Assembly: GCF_002995495.1 (NCBI RefSeq)
Contig: NZ_PVZV01000015.1
Span: 30,488 to 94,487, forward strand
From: Actinocorallia populi
GTDB lineage: Bacteria > Actinomycetota > Actinomycetes > Streptosporangiales > Streptosporangiaceae
Reading direction: 5' to 3'
Length of the DNA: 64,000 bases
In this document: positions 33,418 through 43,339 of the stretch, piece by piece
Layout: the number at the start of each line of letters is the position of its first letter
How positions within the stretch are numbered: position 1 is the first letter of the stretch
Notes under the pieces: model-generated
The model's database searches: none
What the model was told of the DNA's origin: nothing
The model's input: the letters and a program-made list of their open reading frames with translations, nothing else
Program-made: the position numbers and the translations under genes

Positions 33418-34635
33418 ATGAGCGCGGAGAACGGACGGCCGGCCGGCCGTCCCGTGGTGATGCTGGTGGTCGCCACCGTCGGGTTCGCGGTGAACTTCTG
33501 GGCCTGGGCGCTGCTCAGCCCGCTGGGTCCCCGCTTCCAGGAGGAGCTGCGGCTGAGCGCGCTGCAGCAGGCGCTCCTGGTGGCGGTCCCGGTGATCGTG
33601 GGCTCGGTGGGCAGGATCCCCGTGGGCGCGCTGACCGACAGGTTCGGCGGCCGGGTGATGTTCCCCCTGGTCTCGGCGGCGACCGTCGTCCCGGTGCTCT
33701 ACCTCGGCCTGTTCGGCCACGACTCGCTGGCCGCGCTGCTGGTCGGCGGGTTCTTCCTCGGTGTGGGCGGCACGGTGTTCGCGGTCGGCGTCCCGTTCGT
33801 CAACGCCTGGTTCCCGCCCGAACGGCGGGGCCTGGCGATCGGGGTGTTCGGCGCGGGCATGGGGGGCACCGCGATCAGCGCGCTCACCACGGTGCGGCTG
33901 GTCGACATGTCGGGCATGGCGATGCCGTTCGTGCTGACGGCGGTACTGCTGGCGCTCTACGCCGTGGTCTCCTACCTGGTGCTGCGGGAGGCACCCGGCC
34001 GGCGGGCCCCCGCCGGCTCGGCCATGAGCCGCCTGACCGAGACCCTGCGGCTGCCCGTCACCTGGCAGGCGTCCGCGCTGTACGCCATCGCCTTCGGCGG
34101 CTACGTCGCCTTCTCGGTGTACCTGCCGACCTACCTGAAGTCGGCGTACGACCTGGAGCAGGCCGACGCCGCCAACAGGATGGCGGGCTTCGTGGTGCTC
34201 GCGGTGCTGATGCGCCCGCTGGGCGGCTGGCTGTCCGACCGTTTCGGCGCGGTGCGCGTCCTGGTCGCGAGCCTGGCCGTGGTGACCGCGGGCGCCGCCC
34301 TGCAGGCCTTCACCCCGCCCCTCATGCCCCTGGGGACCCTGGCGTTCCTGTCGATGGCCGCGGCCCTGGGCGCCGGGAGCGGCGCGGTGTTCGCGCTGGT
34401 GGCGCTGCTGGCGCCGCAGGACAGGGTCGGCTCGGTCACCGGTGTGGTGGGCGCCGCCGGCGGCCTCGGCGGCTTCGTCCCGCCGCTGGTGATGGGCGCC
34501 ATCTACAGCGCCTACGGCGGTTACGCCTTCGGTCTGGTGCTGCTGTGCCTCGTCGCGGCGAGCGGCGCGGTGTTCACCGCCACGGTGGTGCGGCGGGAGG
34601 TGGAGCGGCGGCGCGCCGCGTCGGCGCCCGTCTGA
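33418..34635 (+). CDS. narK: nitrate/nitrite transporter NarK, MFS family
   Basis: A 405-aa integral membrane protein with 12 predicted helices. The first helix has VGFAVNFWAWALLSPLGPRF, and the loop motif GRIPVGALTDRFGGR (about residue 66) fits the nitrate/nitrite porter subgroup, as does GGTVFAVGVPFVNAWFPPERRG. It imports nitrate and/or exports nitrite for the adjacent respiratory reductase. The gene leads the nar operon; a hairpin (34671-34689) separates it from narG. Confidence 0.88.
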   Translation: MSAENGRPAGRPVVMLVVATVGFAVNFWAWALLSPLGPRFQEELRLSALQQALLVAVPVIVGSVGRIPVGALTDRFGGRVMFPLVSAATVVPVLYLGLFGHDSLAALLVGGFFLGVGGTVFAVGVPFVNAWFPPERRGLAIGVFGAGMGGTAISALTTVRLVDMSGMAMPFVLTAVLLALYAVVSYLVLREAPGRRAPAGSAMSRLTETLRLPVTWQASALYAIAFGGYVAFSVYLPTYLKSAYDLEQADAANRMAGFVVLAVLMRPLGGWLSDRFGAVRVLVASLAVVTAGAALQAFTPPLMPLGTLAFLSMAAALGAGSGAVFALVALLAPQDRVGSVTGVVGAAGGLGGFVPPLVMGAIYSAYGGYAFGLVLLCLVAASGAVFTATVVRREVERRRAASAPV

Positions 34636-34670
34636 GCGGGCGAACGGAAGGACCGAGAGCAGCACGGAGA

Positions 34671-34689
34671 GGACGCCCCGAGGGCGTCC
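34671..34689 (+). terminator. hairpin between narK and narG
   Basis: GGACGCCC (34671-34678) and GGGCGTCC (34682-34689) form an 8-bp stem with a 3-nt loop. It lies 15 nt before the narG start, so it may partially terminate or protect the narK mRNA, or set the narK to narG ratio, rather than block transcription. Confidence 0.4.
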
Positions 34690-34703
34690 CGGGAAGGCGA
34701 CAG

Positions 34704-37700
34704 ATGAGCACCGAGACCGGATCGAGGGCGGAGCGTCCAGAGCTGGACGGCCCGCTGGTCCAGGCGCTGGTGGGCACCCGCCGGTTCTTCACCCGTTCGG
34801 AGGTCTCCCCGGACCTGCGGGCGACGTACAAGAAGGGCGGCCGCGGAGCCGACACCTTCTACCGCGACCGCTGGTCCTACGACAAGGTGGTGCGCTCCAC
34901 CCACGGCGTGAACTGCACGGGCTCCTGCTCGTGGAAGGTGTACGTCAAGGACGGCATCATCACCTGGGAGGCCCAGCAGACCGACTACCCGTCGGTGGGC
35001 GCGGACCGCCCCGAGTACGAGCCCCGCGGCTGCCCGAGGGGCGCGGCGTTCTCCTGGTACACCTATTCGCCGACCCGGGTGCGCTACCCGTACGTGCGCG
35101 GCGTGCTGCTGGAGATGTACCGGGAGGCCAAGGCCCGCACGGGGGACCCGGTGGCGGCCTGGGAGGAGATCGTCTCCGACCCGGAGAAGGCCCGCCGCTA
35201 CAAGTCGGTGCGCGGCAAGGGCGGCCTGGTGCGGGCCACCTGGGAGGAGGCCGTGGAGCTGGTCGCGGCCGCCCACGTGCACACCATCAAGCGGTTCGGT
35301 CCCGACAGGGTCGCCGGCTTCTCCCCGATCCCCGCGATGTCGATGGTCTCGCACGCCGCGGGCGCCCGGTTCACGTCCCTGATCGGCGGCTCCATGCTGT
35401 CGTTCTACGACTGGTACGCCGACCTGCCGGTCGCCTCCCCGCAGGTGTTCGGCGACCAGACCGACGTGCCCGAGTCGGGCGACTGGTGGGACGCCTCCTA
35501 CCTGATCATGTGGGGCTCCAACCTGCCGGTGACCCGCACGCCCGACGCGCACTGGATGGCCGAGGCCCGCTACCGGGGCCAGAAGGTCATCGCGGTCTCG
35601 CCCGACTACGCCGACAACGTCAAGTTCGCCGACGAGTGGCTGCCGGCCCGTCCCGGCACCGACGGCGCGCTCGCCATGGCGATGGGCCACGTGATCCTCA
35701 AGGAGTTCTTCGTCGACCGGAGGACCCCCTACTTCACCGACTACACCAAGCGCTACACCGACCTGCCGTTCCTGGTCCGCCTGGAGCCCAACGCCGCGGG
35801 CGACGCCTACGTCCCCGCCAAGTTCCTCACCGCCGCCGACCTTCCGGGCGCCGAGGCGCAGGCGGAGAACGCCGCCTTCAAGACCGTCCTGCTGGACGCC
35901 GCCACGGGCAGGCCGCTGGTCCCCAACGGCTCGCTGGGCTTCCGCTACGGCCAATCGGGCGAGGGCCGCTGGAACCTGGACCTGGGCGACGCCGACCCGC
36001 TGCTGAGCGCCGAGGGCGGCGGCGAGGCGCCGGTGGAGATCGACCTCCCGCGCTTCGACACCCTCGACGGCTCCCCGGGCCTGCTGCGGCGCGGCGTGCC
36101 GGTGCGCCGGGTCGGCGGGCACCTGGTCACCACCGTCTACGACCTGACCCTCGCCCAGTACGGGGTGCACCGCGACGGGCTGCCCGGCCGCTGGCCGACC
36201 GGCTACGACGACGCCGAGGAGGGCTGCACGCCCGCCTGGCAGGAGACGTTCACCGGCGTCCCGGCGCAGGCCGCGGCCCGCATCGGCCGGGAGTTCGCCG
36301 CCAACGCCGAGGAGTCCCGCGGCCGCTCCATGATCATCATGGGTGCGGGCACCAACCACTGGTTCCACTCCGACACCATCTACCGCGCCTTCCTGGCCCT
36401 GACCACGCTGACCGGCTGCCAGGGCGTGAACGGCGGCGGCTGGGCCCACTACGTCGGCCAGGAGAAGTGCCGCCCGGTGACCGGCTGGGCGCAGCTGGCG
36501 TCCGCGCTGGACTGGACGCGCCCGCCCCGCCAGATGATCCAGACCGCCTACTGGTACCTGCACACCGACCAGTTCCGCTACGACCCGTTCACCGCCGACA
36601 CCCTGTCGGCCGCCACCTCCACCGGGAGGCTGGCGGGCCGCACCACCGCCGACGTCATCGCCCAGTCGGCGCGGCTCGGCTGGATGCCCTCCTACCCGAC
36701 CTTCGACCGCAACCCGCTGGACCTGGCCGACGAGATCGCCGCCTCGGGCCGCCCCGCCGGGGCGTACGTCCCCGAGGAGCTGAAGGCCGGCCGGCTGAAG
36801 TTCGCCTGCCAGGACCCCGACGCGCCGGAGAACTTCCCCCGGGTGCTGACGATCTGGCGGGCCAACCTGCTCGGCTCCTCGGCCAAGGGCAACGAGTACT
36901 TCCTCAAGCACCTGCTGGGCACCGACTCCAACCTGCGCGCCAAGGAGTCCCCGCCCGGCCTGCGCCCCAAGGAGGTCGTCTGGCACGAGGAGGCGCCCAC
37001 CGGCAAGCTCGACCTGCTGCTCAACCTGGACTTCCGGATGACCAGCACCACCGTCTACTCCGACGTCGTGCTGCCCGCCGCCACCTGGTACGAGAAGCAC
37101 GACCTCAACACCACCGACATGCACCCGTTCGTGCACGCCTTCAGCCCCGCCATCGCCCCGCCGTGGCAGACCCGCACCGACTGGGACGCCTTCCAGACCA
37201 TCGCCGCGTCGTTCAGCAGGCTCGCCGCCACCCACCTCGGGGTGCGCAAGGACCTCGTCGCGATGCCGCTGCTGCACGACACCCCCGACGAGATGGCCAC
37301 CCCGTACGGGAAGGTCGCCGACTGGGCCGAGGGCGAGTGCGAGCCGGTCCCGGGCGTGACGATGCCCAAGCTCGTCGTGGTGGAGCGCGACTACGGGGCG
37401 GTCTCGGCGAAGATGTCCTCGATCGGGCCGCTGGCCGACGAGCTCGGCGCCACCACCAAGGGCGTCACGTTCGACCTGACCCGCGAGCTGGAGTACCTGC
37501 GCGGCAAGAACGGCACCGTCCGGGGCGGCCCCGCCGACGGGCGGCCCGCGCTGCGCAGGGACGTCCACGCCTGCGAGATGATCCTCGCCTTCTCCGGCAG
37601 CACCAACGGCCACCTGGCCACCCAGGGCTTCCGCACGCTGGAGCGGCGCACGGGCACGCGGCTGGCGGACCTGGCGGCCGAGAGCCAGGGCAGGCAGATC

Positions 37701-38420
37701 ACCTTCACCGACACCCAGACCCAGCCCGTCCCCGTCATCACCTCGCCCGAATGGTCCGGGTCGGAGTCGGGCGGGCGCCGCTACTCGCCGTTCACCATCA
37801 ACGTGGAGCGCCTCAAACCGTGGCACACCCTCACCGGGCGGCAGCACTTCTTCCTCGACCACGACTGGATGACCGAGCTCGGCGAGCAGCTCCCGGTGTT
37901 CCGGCCGCCGCTGAACATGCAGGCGCTGTTCGGCGAGCCGCGCATCGGCGAGAACGGCGAGCTGGGCATCTCCGTGCGCTACCTGACCCCGCACAACAAG
38001 TGGTCCATCCACTCCGAGTACCAGGACAACCTGTTCATGTTGTCCCTGTCGCGCGGCGGCCCGACGATCTGGATGAGCGACAGGGACGCCGCCAAGATCG
38101 GGGTGTCGGACAACGACTGGATCGAGGCGGTCAACCGCAACGGCGTCGTGGTGGCCCGCGCGATCGTCTCGCACCGCATGCCCGAGGGCACCGTCTACAT
38201 GCACCACGCCCAGGACCGGCTCATCGACGTGCCCCGCACCGAGACCACGGGGCGGCGCGGCGGCATCCACAACTCGCTGACCCGGCTGCTGGTCAAGCCG
38301 AGCCACCTCATCGGGGGATACGCCCAGCTGTCGTTCGCCTTCAACTACCTGGGCCCCACCGGCAACCAGCGCGACGAGGTCACCGTGATCCGCCGCCGCT
38401 CCCAGGAGGTGACGTACTGA
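34704..38420 (+). CDS. narG: respiratory nitrate reductase alpha subunit NarG
   Basis: A 1238-aa molybdopterin catalytic subunit, the usual length. The FS0 cluster ligands are His67, Cys71, Cys75 (HGVNCTGSC) and Cys110 (PRGC). The Mo ligand is Asp240 in YDWYADLPVASP. Other signatures: NLPVTRTPDAHW and GTNHWFHSDTIYRAFLAL. It reduces nitrate to nitrite at the inner face of the membrane and takes electrons from NarH. GGGAAGG precedes ATG 34704; a far longer open frame upstream runs through narK in another frame and is not coding. Confidence 0.97.
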   Translation: MSTETGSRAERPELDGPLVQALVGTRRFFTRSEVSPDLRATYKKGGRGADTFYRDRWSYDKVVRSTHGVNCTGSCSWKVYVKDGIITWEAQQTDYPSVGADRPEYEPRGCPRGAAFSWYTYSPTRVRYPYVRGVLLEMYREAKARTGDPVAAWEEIVSDPEKARRYKSVRGKGGLVRATWEEAVELVAAAHVHTIKRFGPDRVAGFSPIPAMSMVSHAAGARFTSLIGGSMLSFYDWYADLPVASPQVFGDQTDVPESGDWWDASYLIMWGSNLPVTRTPDAHWMAEARYRGQKVIAVSPDYADNVKFADEWLPARPGTDGALAMAMGHVILKEFFVDRRTPYFTDYTKRYTDLPFLVRLEPNAAGDAYVPAKFLTAADLPGAEAQAENAAFKTVLLDAATGRPLVPNGSLGFRYGQSGEGRWNLDLGDADPLLSAEGGGEAPVEIDLPRFDTLDGSPGLLRRGVPVRRVGGHLVTTVYDLTLAQYGVHRDGLPGRWPTGYDDAEEGCTPAWQETFTGVPAQAAARIGREFAANAEESRGRSMIIMGAGTNHWFHSDTIYRAFLALTTLTGCQGVNGGGWAHYVGQEKCRPVTGWAQLASALDWTRPPRQMIQTAYWYLHTDQFRYDPFTADTLSAATSTGRLAGRTTADVIAQSARLGWMPSYPTFDRNPLDLADEIAASGRPAGAYVPEELKAGRLKFACQDPDAPENFPRVLTIWRANLLGSSAKGNEYFLKHLLGTDSNLRAKESPPGLRPKEVVWHEEAPTGKLDLLLNLDFRMTSTTVYSDVVLPAATWYEKHDLNTTDMHPFVHAFSPAIAPPWQTRTDWDAFQTIAASFSRLAATHLGVRKDLVAMPLLHDTPDEMATPYGKVADWAEGECEPVPGVTMPKLVVVERDYGAVSAKMSSIGPLADELGATTKGVTFDLTRELEYLRGKNGTVRGGPADGRPALRRDVHACEMILAFSGSTNGHLATQGFRTLERRTGTRLADLAAESQGRQITFTDTQTQPVPVITSPEWSGSESGGRRYSPFTINVERLKPWHTLTGRQHFFLDHDWMTELGEQLPVFRPPLNMQALFGEPRIGENGELGISVRYLTPHNKWSIHSEYQDNLFMLSLSRGGPTIWMSDRDAAKIGVSDNDWIEAVNRNGVVVARAIVSHRMPEGTVYMHHAQDRLIDVPRTETTGRRGGIHNSLTRLLVKPSHLIGGYAQLSFAFNYLGPTGNQRDEVTVIRRRSQEVTY

Positions 38421-40147
38421 TGCGGGTCATGGCACAGATGGCGATGGTGATGAACCTCGACAAGTGCATCGGCTGCCACACCTGCTCGGTCACCTGCAAG
38501 CAGGCGTGGACCAACCGCAGCGGCGTCGAGTACGTCTGGTTCAACAACGTCGAGACCCGGCCAGGACAGGGCTACCCCCGCCGCTACGAGGACCAGGAGA
38601 CGTGGCGCGGCGGGTGGACCCTCAACCGGCGCGGCAGGCTGGCGCTGAAGGCCGGCGGGCGGCTGCGCAAGCTGCTCACGATCTTCTCCAACCCCAAGCT
38701 GCCGTCCCTGGACGACTACTACCAGCCCTGGACCTACGACTACGAGACGCTCACCAACGCGCCGCTGCAGGAGCACACGCCCGTCGCCCGGCCCAAGTCG
38801 CTGATCACCGGCGAGGACATGAAGATCTCCTGGTCGGCCAACTGGGACGACGACCTGGGCGGGATGCCGCAGTACGGGGCGCAGGACCCGATACTGACTG
38901 AGCTCGCCAAGGTGTCCGAGAAGGTGAAGCTGGAGTTCGACAAGACCTTCATGTTCTACCTGCCGCGCATCTGCGAGCACTGCCTCAACCCCAGCTGCGC
39001 GGCCTCCTGCCCGTCCGGCGCGATCTACAAGCGCAGCGAGGACGGCATCGTCCTGGTCGACCAGGACCGCTGCCGCGGCTGGCGGATGTGCGTCACGGGC
39101 TGCCCGTACAAGAAGGTCTACTTCAACCACCGCACCGGCAAGGCCGAGAAGTGCACCTTCTGCTTCCCCCGGATCGAGGTCGGCATCCCGACGGTCTGCT
39201 CGGAGACCTGCGTGGGGCGGCTGCGCTACATCGGCCTGGTGCTCTACGACGCCGACAAGGTGCTCGAAGCGGCCGGCACGCCCGAGGACACCGACCTGTA
39301 CGAGGCGCAGCGCCGGGTCTTCCTCGACCCGAACGACCCAGCGGTCGCCGCGGCGGCCGAGCGGGCGGGCATCCCGCGGGACTGGATCGAGGGCGCCCAG
39401 CGCTCGCCCGTCTACGCGCTCATCAACCGGTTCAAGGTGGCGCTGCCCCTGCACCCGGAGTACCGGACGCTGCCCATGGTCTGGTACATCCCGCCCCTGT
39501 CGCCGGTCGTGGACGTGGTGCGCGACACCGGCCACGACGCCGAGGACAAGGGCAACCTCTTCGCCGCGATCGAGGCGCTGCGCATCCCCGTGGAGTACCT
39601 CGCCGAGCTGTTCACCGCCGGTGACACAGCCCCCGTCGACGCCGTCCTGCGGCGGCTGGCGGCGATGCGCTCCTACATGCGCGACATCAACCTCGGCCGC
39701 GACGCCGACGAGGCGATCCCCGGCGGGGTCGGCATGACCGGCGAGGAGATGTACGACATGTACCGCCTGCTGGCGCTCGCCAAGTACGACGAGCGGTACG
39801 TCATCCCGCCCGCCCACGCCGAACAGGCCCACAAGCTCGAGGAACTCGCCACCGAGTGCAGCCTCGACTACGAGGGCGGCCCCGGCATGGGCGGCGGGGG
39901 GCCGTTCGGCGAGTCCTCCGGAGGCGCCCAGCCGATCGCGGTGGAGAACTTCCACATGCTCAAGCAGCGGCAGACCGCCGACCAGATCACCGACCCGGCC
40001 GACAAGAGCAGCCGCGTCAACCTCCTCAACTGGGACGGCAAGGGCACTCCGCCGGGCCTCTTCCCCGACCGGACCGACGCCCCCGGCCCGGGGGACGCCA
40101 ACCCGCCCGCCGACTCCGGCGCCGGCAGGACGGAGCCCAAGCCGTGA
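38420..40147 (+). CDS. narH: respiratory nitrate reductase beta subunit NarH
   Basis: A 575-aa iron-sulphur subunit. Its cluster motifs are CIGCHTCSVTC (residues 16-26), ICEHCLNPSCAASC, CRGWRMCVTGC (Trp replaces the fourth Cys, 3Fe-4S), and CTFC with a later CSETCVGR. It passes electrons from NarI to NarG. The ATG overlaps the narG stop (TGATG). It is longer than E. coli NarH (512 aa) because of a Gly/Pro/Asp-rich tail of about 60 residues ending in EPKP. Confidence 0.96.
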   Translation: MRVMAQMAMVMNLDKCIGCHTCSVTCKQAWTNRSGVEYVWFNNVETRPGQGYPRRYEDQETWRGGWTLNRRGRLALKAGGRLRKLLTIFSNPKLPSLDDYYQPWTYDYETLTNAPLQEHTPVARPKSLITGEDMKISWSANWDDDLGGMPQYGAQDPILTELAKVSEKVKLEFDKTFMFYLPRICEHCLNPSCAASCPSGAIYKRSEDGIVLVDQDRCRGWRMCVTGCPYKKVYFNHRTGKAEKCTFCFPRIEVGIPTVCSETCVGRLRYIGLVLYDADKVLEAAGTPEDTDLYEAQRRVFLDPNDPAVAAAAERAGIPRDWIEGAQRSPVYALINRFKVALPLHPEYRTLPMVWYIPPLSPVVDVVRDTGHDAEDKGNLFAAIEALRIPVEYLAELFTAGDTAPVDAVLRRLAAMRSYMRDINLGRDADEAIPGGVGMTGEEMYDMYRLLALAKYDERYVIPPAHAEQAHKLEELATECSLDYEGGPGMGGGGPFGESSGGAQPIAVENFHMLKQRQTADQITDPADKSSRVNLLNWDGKGTPPGLFPDRTDAPGPGDANPPADSGAGRTEPKP

Positions 40148-40824
40148 AGACCGGACGCGCGCTCACCGGGACGGAGCGCACCATCGCCTGGCAGGCGGCC
40201 TCGCTGCTGCTCGGCTACCCCGACGAACGCCTCCTGGCGCAACGCCCGCTGCTGCGGCGCGCCGTCGCCGGGCTGCCCGGCGCCGTGGGCGGACCGCTGG
40301 GCCGCTTCCTCGACCACCTCGACGCCGCACCGCCCTCCGAGCTGGCCGCCGACTACGTCGCCACCTTCGACCACCGCAAGCGGTGCTGCCTCTACCTGAC
40401 GTACTACGCCTACGGCGACACCCGCGAACGCGGCAGGGCGCTGCTGCGCTTCAAGACCGCCTACCGGGAGGCCGGGCTCGTCCTGGACGACGGGGAGCTG
40501 CCCGACCACCTGTCGGTGGTCCTGGAGTTCGCCGCCACCGCCGATCCCGAGACGGGGCACCGGCTGCTGACCGGCCACCGGGCCGGGCTGGAGCTGCTGC
40601 GCCTGGCGCTGACCGAGGCCCGCTCCCCGTGGGGGGCGGTGCTGGAGGCGGTCTCGGCGACGCTGCCGCCGCTGTCCGGTGACGACCGCCAGGCCGTCCA
40701 CCGCCTGGCCGCCGAAGGGCCTCCCGAGGAGGAGGTGGGCGTCCAGACCTACGGAGGGCCGGTCATGCTGCCCGAACCCCGCGTCCGCACGGCCGCGGGC
40801 ACCGCCCGAGGAGGAGAAGCATGA
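40144..40824 (+). CDS. narJ: nitrate reductase assembly chaperone NarJ
   Basis: A 226-aa TorD-family chaperone that holds NarG until the molybdenum cofactor is inserted. Typical segments: ASLLLGYPDERL near the N terminus, DYVATFDHRKRCCLYLTYYAYGDTRERG (key parts YVATFD and RCCLYLTYY), and PDHLSVVLEFAA. GTG at 40144 overlaps the narH stop (GTGA). Its last codons overlap the narI start (ATGA). Confidence 0.92.
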   Translation: MKTGRALTGTERTIAWQAASLLLGYPDERLLAQRPLLRRAVAGLPGAVGGPLGRFLDHLDAAPPSELAADYVATFDHRKRCCLYLTYYAYGDTRERGRALLRFKTAYREAGLVLDDGELPDHLSVVLEFAATADPETGHRLLTGHRAGLELLRLALTEARSPWGAVLEAVSATLPPLSGDDRQAVHRLAAEGPPEEEVGVQTYGGPVMLPEPRVRTAAGTARGGEA

Positions 40825-41585
40825 TCCCGCACCTCGCCGCCCCAGAAGCGGTCGAACCGGGTGTCTGGGACATCCTGCTGTGGGTGGCGCTGCCGTACGT
40901 CACCATCGCGGTGTTCGTCCTGGGCCACGTCTGGCGCTACCGCTACGACAAGTTCGGCTGGACGACCCGCTCGTCCCAGCTGTACGAGAACCGCCTGCTG
41001 CGCATCGGCAGCCCGCTGTTCCACTTCGGCATCCTGGTGGTGCTGCTCGGCCACGTCGGCGGGCTGCTCATCCCCGAGAGCTGGACGGACGCCGCCGGGA
41101 TCAGCGAGCACACCTACCACGTCATCGCCGTCGTGCTCGGCACCATCGCGGGGTTCTGCACCCTCGGCGGCCTGGCCATCCTCATCTACCGGCGGCGCAC
41201 CGTCGGCCCGGTGTTCTCGGCCACCACCCGCAACGACAAGATGATGTACGTCTTCCTCACCACGGTGATCGTGCTCGGCCTGGCCGCCACCGTCGTGGCC
41301 AACGTCGTCGACGGCGGCTACAACTACCGGGAGAGCGTCTCGCCCTGGTTCCGGTCGGTGTTCCTGCTCCAGCCCGACCCCGAGCTGATGACGGGCGTGC
41401 CGCTGCTGTTCCAGCTGCACGCCCTCAGCGCCCTGTCCCTGTTCATGATCTGGCCGTTCACGCGCCTGGTGCACATGCTCACCGCGCCGATCGGCTACCT
41501 GACCCGCCCCTACATCGTCTACCGCAGCAGGGACGAGCAGCTGGGCACCCGGACTCCCCGCAGGGGGTGGGAACGCGCCACCTGA
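40821..41585 (+). CDS. narI: respiratory nitrate reductase gamma subunit NarI (cytochrome b)
   Basis: A 254-aa membrane protein with five helices and the histidines expected to bind two haem b groups: GSPLFHFGILVVLLGHVGG (His in helix 2) and LFQLHALSALSLFMIWPFTRLVH. It anchors NarGH to the membrane and oxidises menaquinol. It ends the nar operon and converges with the threonine aldolase gene with a 6-nt gap. Confidence 0.95.
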   Translation: MIPHLAAPEAVEPGVWDILLWVALPYVTIAVFVLGHVWRYRYDKFGWTTRSSQLYENRLLRIGSPLFHFGILVVLLGHVGGLLIPESWTDAAGISEHTYHVIAVVLGTIAGFCTLGGLAILIYRRRTVGPVFSATTRNDKMMYVFLTTVIVLGLAATVVANVVDGGYNYRESVSPWFRSVFLLQPDPELMTGVPLLFQLHALSALSLFMIWPFTRLVHMLTAPIGYLTRPYIVYRSRDEQLGTRTPRRGWERAT

Positions 41586-41591
41586 CGGGGA

Positions 41592-42659
41592 TCAGCCGGT
41601 GAGGTCCGCCGCGACGGCCGCCGCGAAGACGTCCACGTCCTCCTCCGTGGTGTCGAAAGCGGTCATCCAGCGGACCTCACCGGTGTGCTGGTCCCAGGTG
41701 TAGAAGCGGAAGCGTTTCTGCAGCCGCTCGGTGGCGTCCTTCGGCAGCACCGCGAAGACCGCGTTGGCCTGGACGGGGCGGGTGATCTCCAGCCCCGGCA
41801 GGCCCCGTACGCCGTCGGCCAGCCGCGCGGCCATGGCGTTGGCGTGCCGGGCGTTGCGCAGCCACAGGTCGCCCTCCAGCAGCGCCAGCAGCTGGGCGGA
41901 GACGAACCGCATCTTGGAGGCCAGCTGCATGGCCGACTTGCGCAGGTACTTGATGGACGGCGCGAGCTCGGGGTTCAGCACGACCACGGCCTCGCCGAGC
42001 ATCAGGCCGTTCTTGGTGCCGCCGAACGACAGCACGTCCACCCCGGCGTCGGTGGTGAACTCCCGCATCGGGACGCCTAGCGCGGCGGCGGCGTTGGCCA
42101 GCCGGGAGCCGTCCAGGTGCACCAGCATGCCGCGCTCGTGCGCGTGGTCGGCCAGCGCCCGGATCTCCTCGGGCGCGTAGACGGTGCCCAGCTCGGTGCT
42201 CTGGGTCAGCGACACCACGTGCGGCTGGGCGCGGTGCTCGTCGCCCCAGCCCCAGGCCTGCCGGTCCACCAGCTCGGGCGTGAGCCTGCCGTCGGGGGTC
42301 GGCACGGTCAGCAGCTTGATGCCGGCGACCTTCTCGGGGGCGCCGCACTCGTCGACGTTGATGTGCGCGGTCTCGGCCGCGATCACCGCGGACCAGCGTT
42401 TGGTCATCGCGGACAGGCCCACCACGTTGGCGCCGGTGCCGTTGAACACCGGGAAGGCCTGCGCGGCCGGGCCGAAGTGGCGCTGGAAGACCTCCTGGAG
42501 CCGGGCGGTGTAGACGTCGTCGCCGTACGACGTCTGGTGGCCGCCGTTGGCGGCGGCCATCGCGGCCAGGGCCTCGGGGTGGATCCCGGCGTAGTTGTCG
42601 CTGGCGAAGCCGCGGCTGGAGGCGTCGTGCAGGACGGGCGGTTCAGACGGTGAGGTCAA
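41592..42659 (-). CDS. low-specificity L-threonine aldolase
   Basis: A 355-aa fold-type I PLP enzyme that cleaves threonine or allo-threonine to glycine and acetaldehyde. The PLP Lys is in LSFGGTKNGLML, with the earlier FNGTGANVVGL cofactor loop and the YGDDVYTARLQEVFQRHFG N terminus. The last 17 nt of the upstream SDR gene overlap its start, so the two are coupled. It gives glycine and acetaldehyde for one-carbon and C2 metabolism. Confidence 0.88.
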   Translation of the reverse strand: MTSPSEPPVLHDASSRGFASDNYAGIHPEALAAMAAANGGHQTSYGDDVYTARLQEVFQRHFGPAAQAFPVFNGTGANVVGLSAMTKRWSAVIAAETAHINVDECGAPEKVAGIKLLTVPTPDGRLTPELVDRQAWGWGDEHRAQPHVVSLTQSTELGTVYAPEEIRALADHAHERGMLVHLDGSRLANAAAALGVPMREFTTDAGVDVLSFGGTKNGLMLGEAVVVLNPELAPSIKYLRKSAMQLASKMRFVSAQLLALLEGDLWLRNARHANAMAARLADGVRGLPGLEITRPVQANAVFAVLPKDATERLQKRFRFYTWDQHTGEVRWMTAFDTTEEDVDVFAAAVAADLTG

Positions 42660-43263
42660 GGCGGATTCCGTTCAGTTCGGGGGCGGGCAGGTCCCACAGA
42701 CCCGCGATCTTCGAGGCGAGTTCGTCCACCGGCGTCCAGCCGGGCCGGGGCTCCCCGGTGGCCAGGGCCTTGACCACCAGGATGACCGCGGCGCTCTCCG
42801 TGCCGGCGAAGGAGTCGGCGAGCGCGAGCGTCCAGGCCTCGGAGGCGGCCTTGGCGGCGGCGTACGCGGCGTTGCCCTGGGAGGGGCGGCGCACCCCCGT
42901 CTGGGAGACGATGGCCACGCGGGCGCCGTCGGCGAACTCCAGGGCCAGGGTGGTGTGCTGGAGGGTACGGATCAGCATGTCGTTCAGGAAGTCCCAGTCC
43001 GCGAGCTTCGTCTCGGCGAAGGTCTTGCCGCCGCGCCAGCCGCCGACCAGGTGCACCAGCCCGTCCACCGGGCCGAGCTCGGCGGCCAGCGCCCGCACCG
43101 CGTCGAGGTCCAGCAGGTCGATCGCCTTGCCGACGACGTCCGGGTGCTCCCACCCGGTCTCCCGCACGTCCAGGGCGATGACCCTGTGCCCGGCCTCGGC
43201 CAGCGCCCGCACCGCGGGGGGTCCGGCCGCGCCGCCCGCCCCCGCCACCACGATCGTCTTCAC
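42643..43263 (-). CDS. short atypical SDR-family protein
   Basis: A 206-aa Rossmann protein with the nucleotide motif VAGAGGAAGPPAVRAL (GxxGxxG) and catalytic Tyr/Lys in YAAAKAASE (YxxxK spacing), with Ser in VSQTG. It lacks the classical NNAG block (HLVGGW in its place), so it is an atypical or degenerate SDR. It overlaps the threonine aldolase start by 17 nt. Substrate unknown. Upstream it is separated from the DUF6421 gene by 76 nt. Confidence 0.75.
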   Translation of the reverse strand: MKTIVVAGAGGAAGPPAVRALAEAGHRVIALDVRETGWEHPDVVGKAIDLLDLDAVRALAAELGPVDGLVHLVGGWRGGKTFAETKLADWDFLNDMLIRTLQHTTLALEFADGARVAIVSQTGVRRPSQGNAAYAAAKAASEAWTLALADSFAGTESAAVILVVKALATGEPRPGWTPVDELASKIAGLWDLPAPELNGIRLDLTV

Positions 43264-43339
43264 GCCGCACGCGTCCCTTCGCCCGGGGAACGGCCCCCGG
43301 GCCCCGTGAGGGGATCAGAGGATCCTCGCTTCACCGCGG

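Noticed and set aside
33159..34703. 515-aa upstream extension of narG
   Set aside because: It runs through narK in another frame and has no ribosome site; NarG has its normal length from 34704.
34521..38306. 1261-aa open frame antisense to narG
   Set aside because: Shadow of narG, which has all catalytic and cluster residues.
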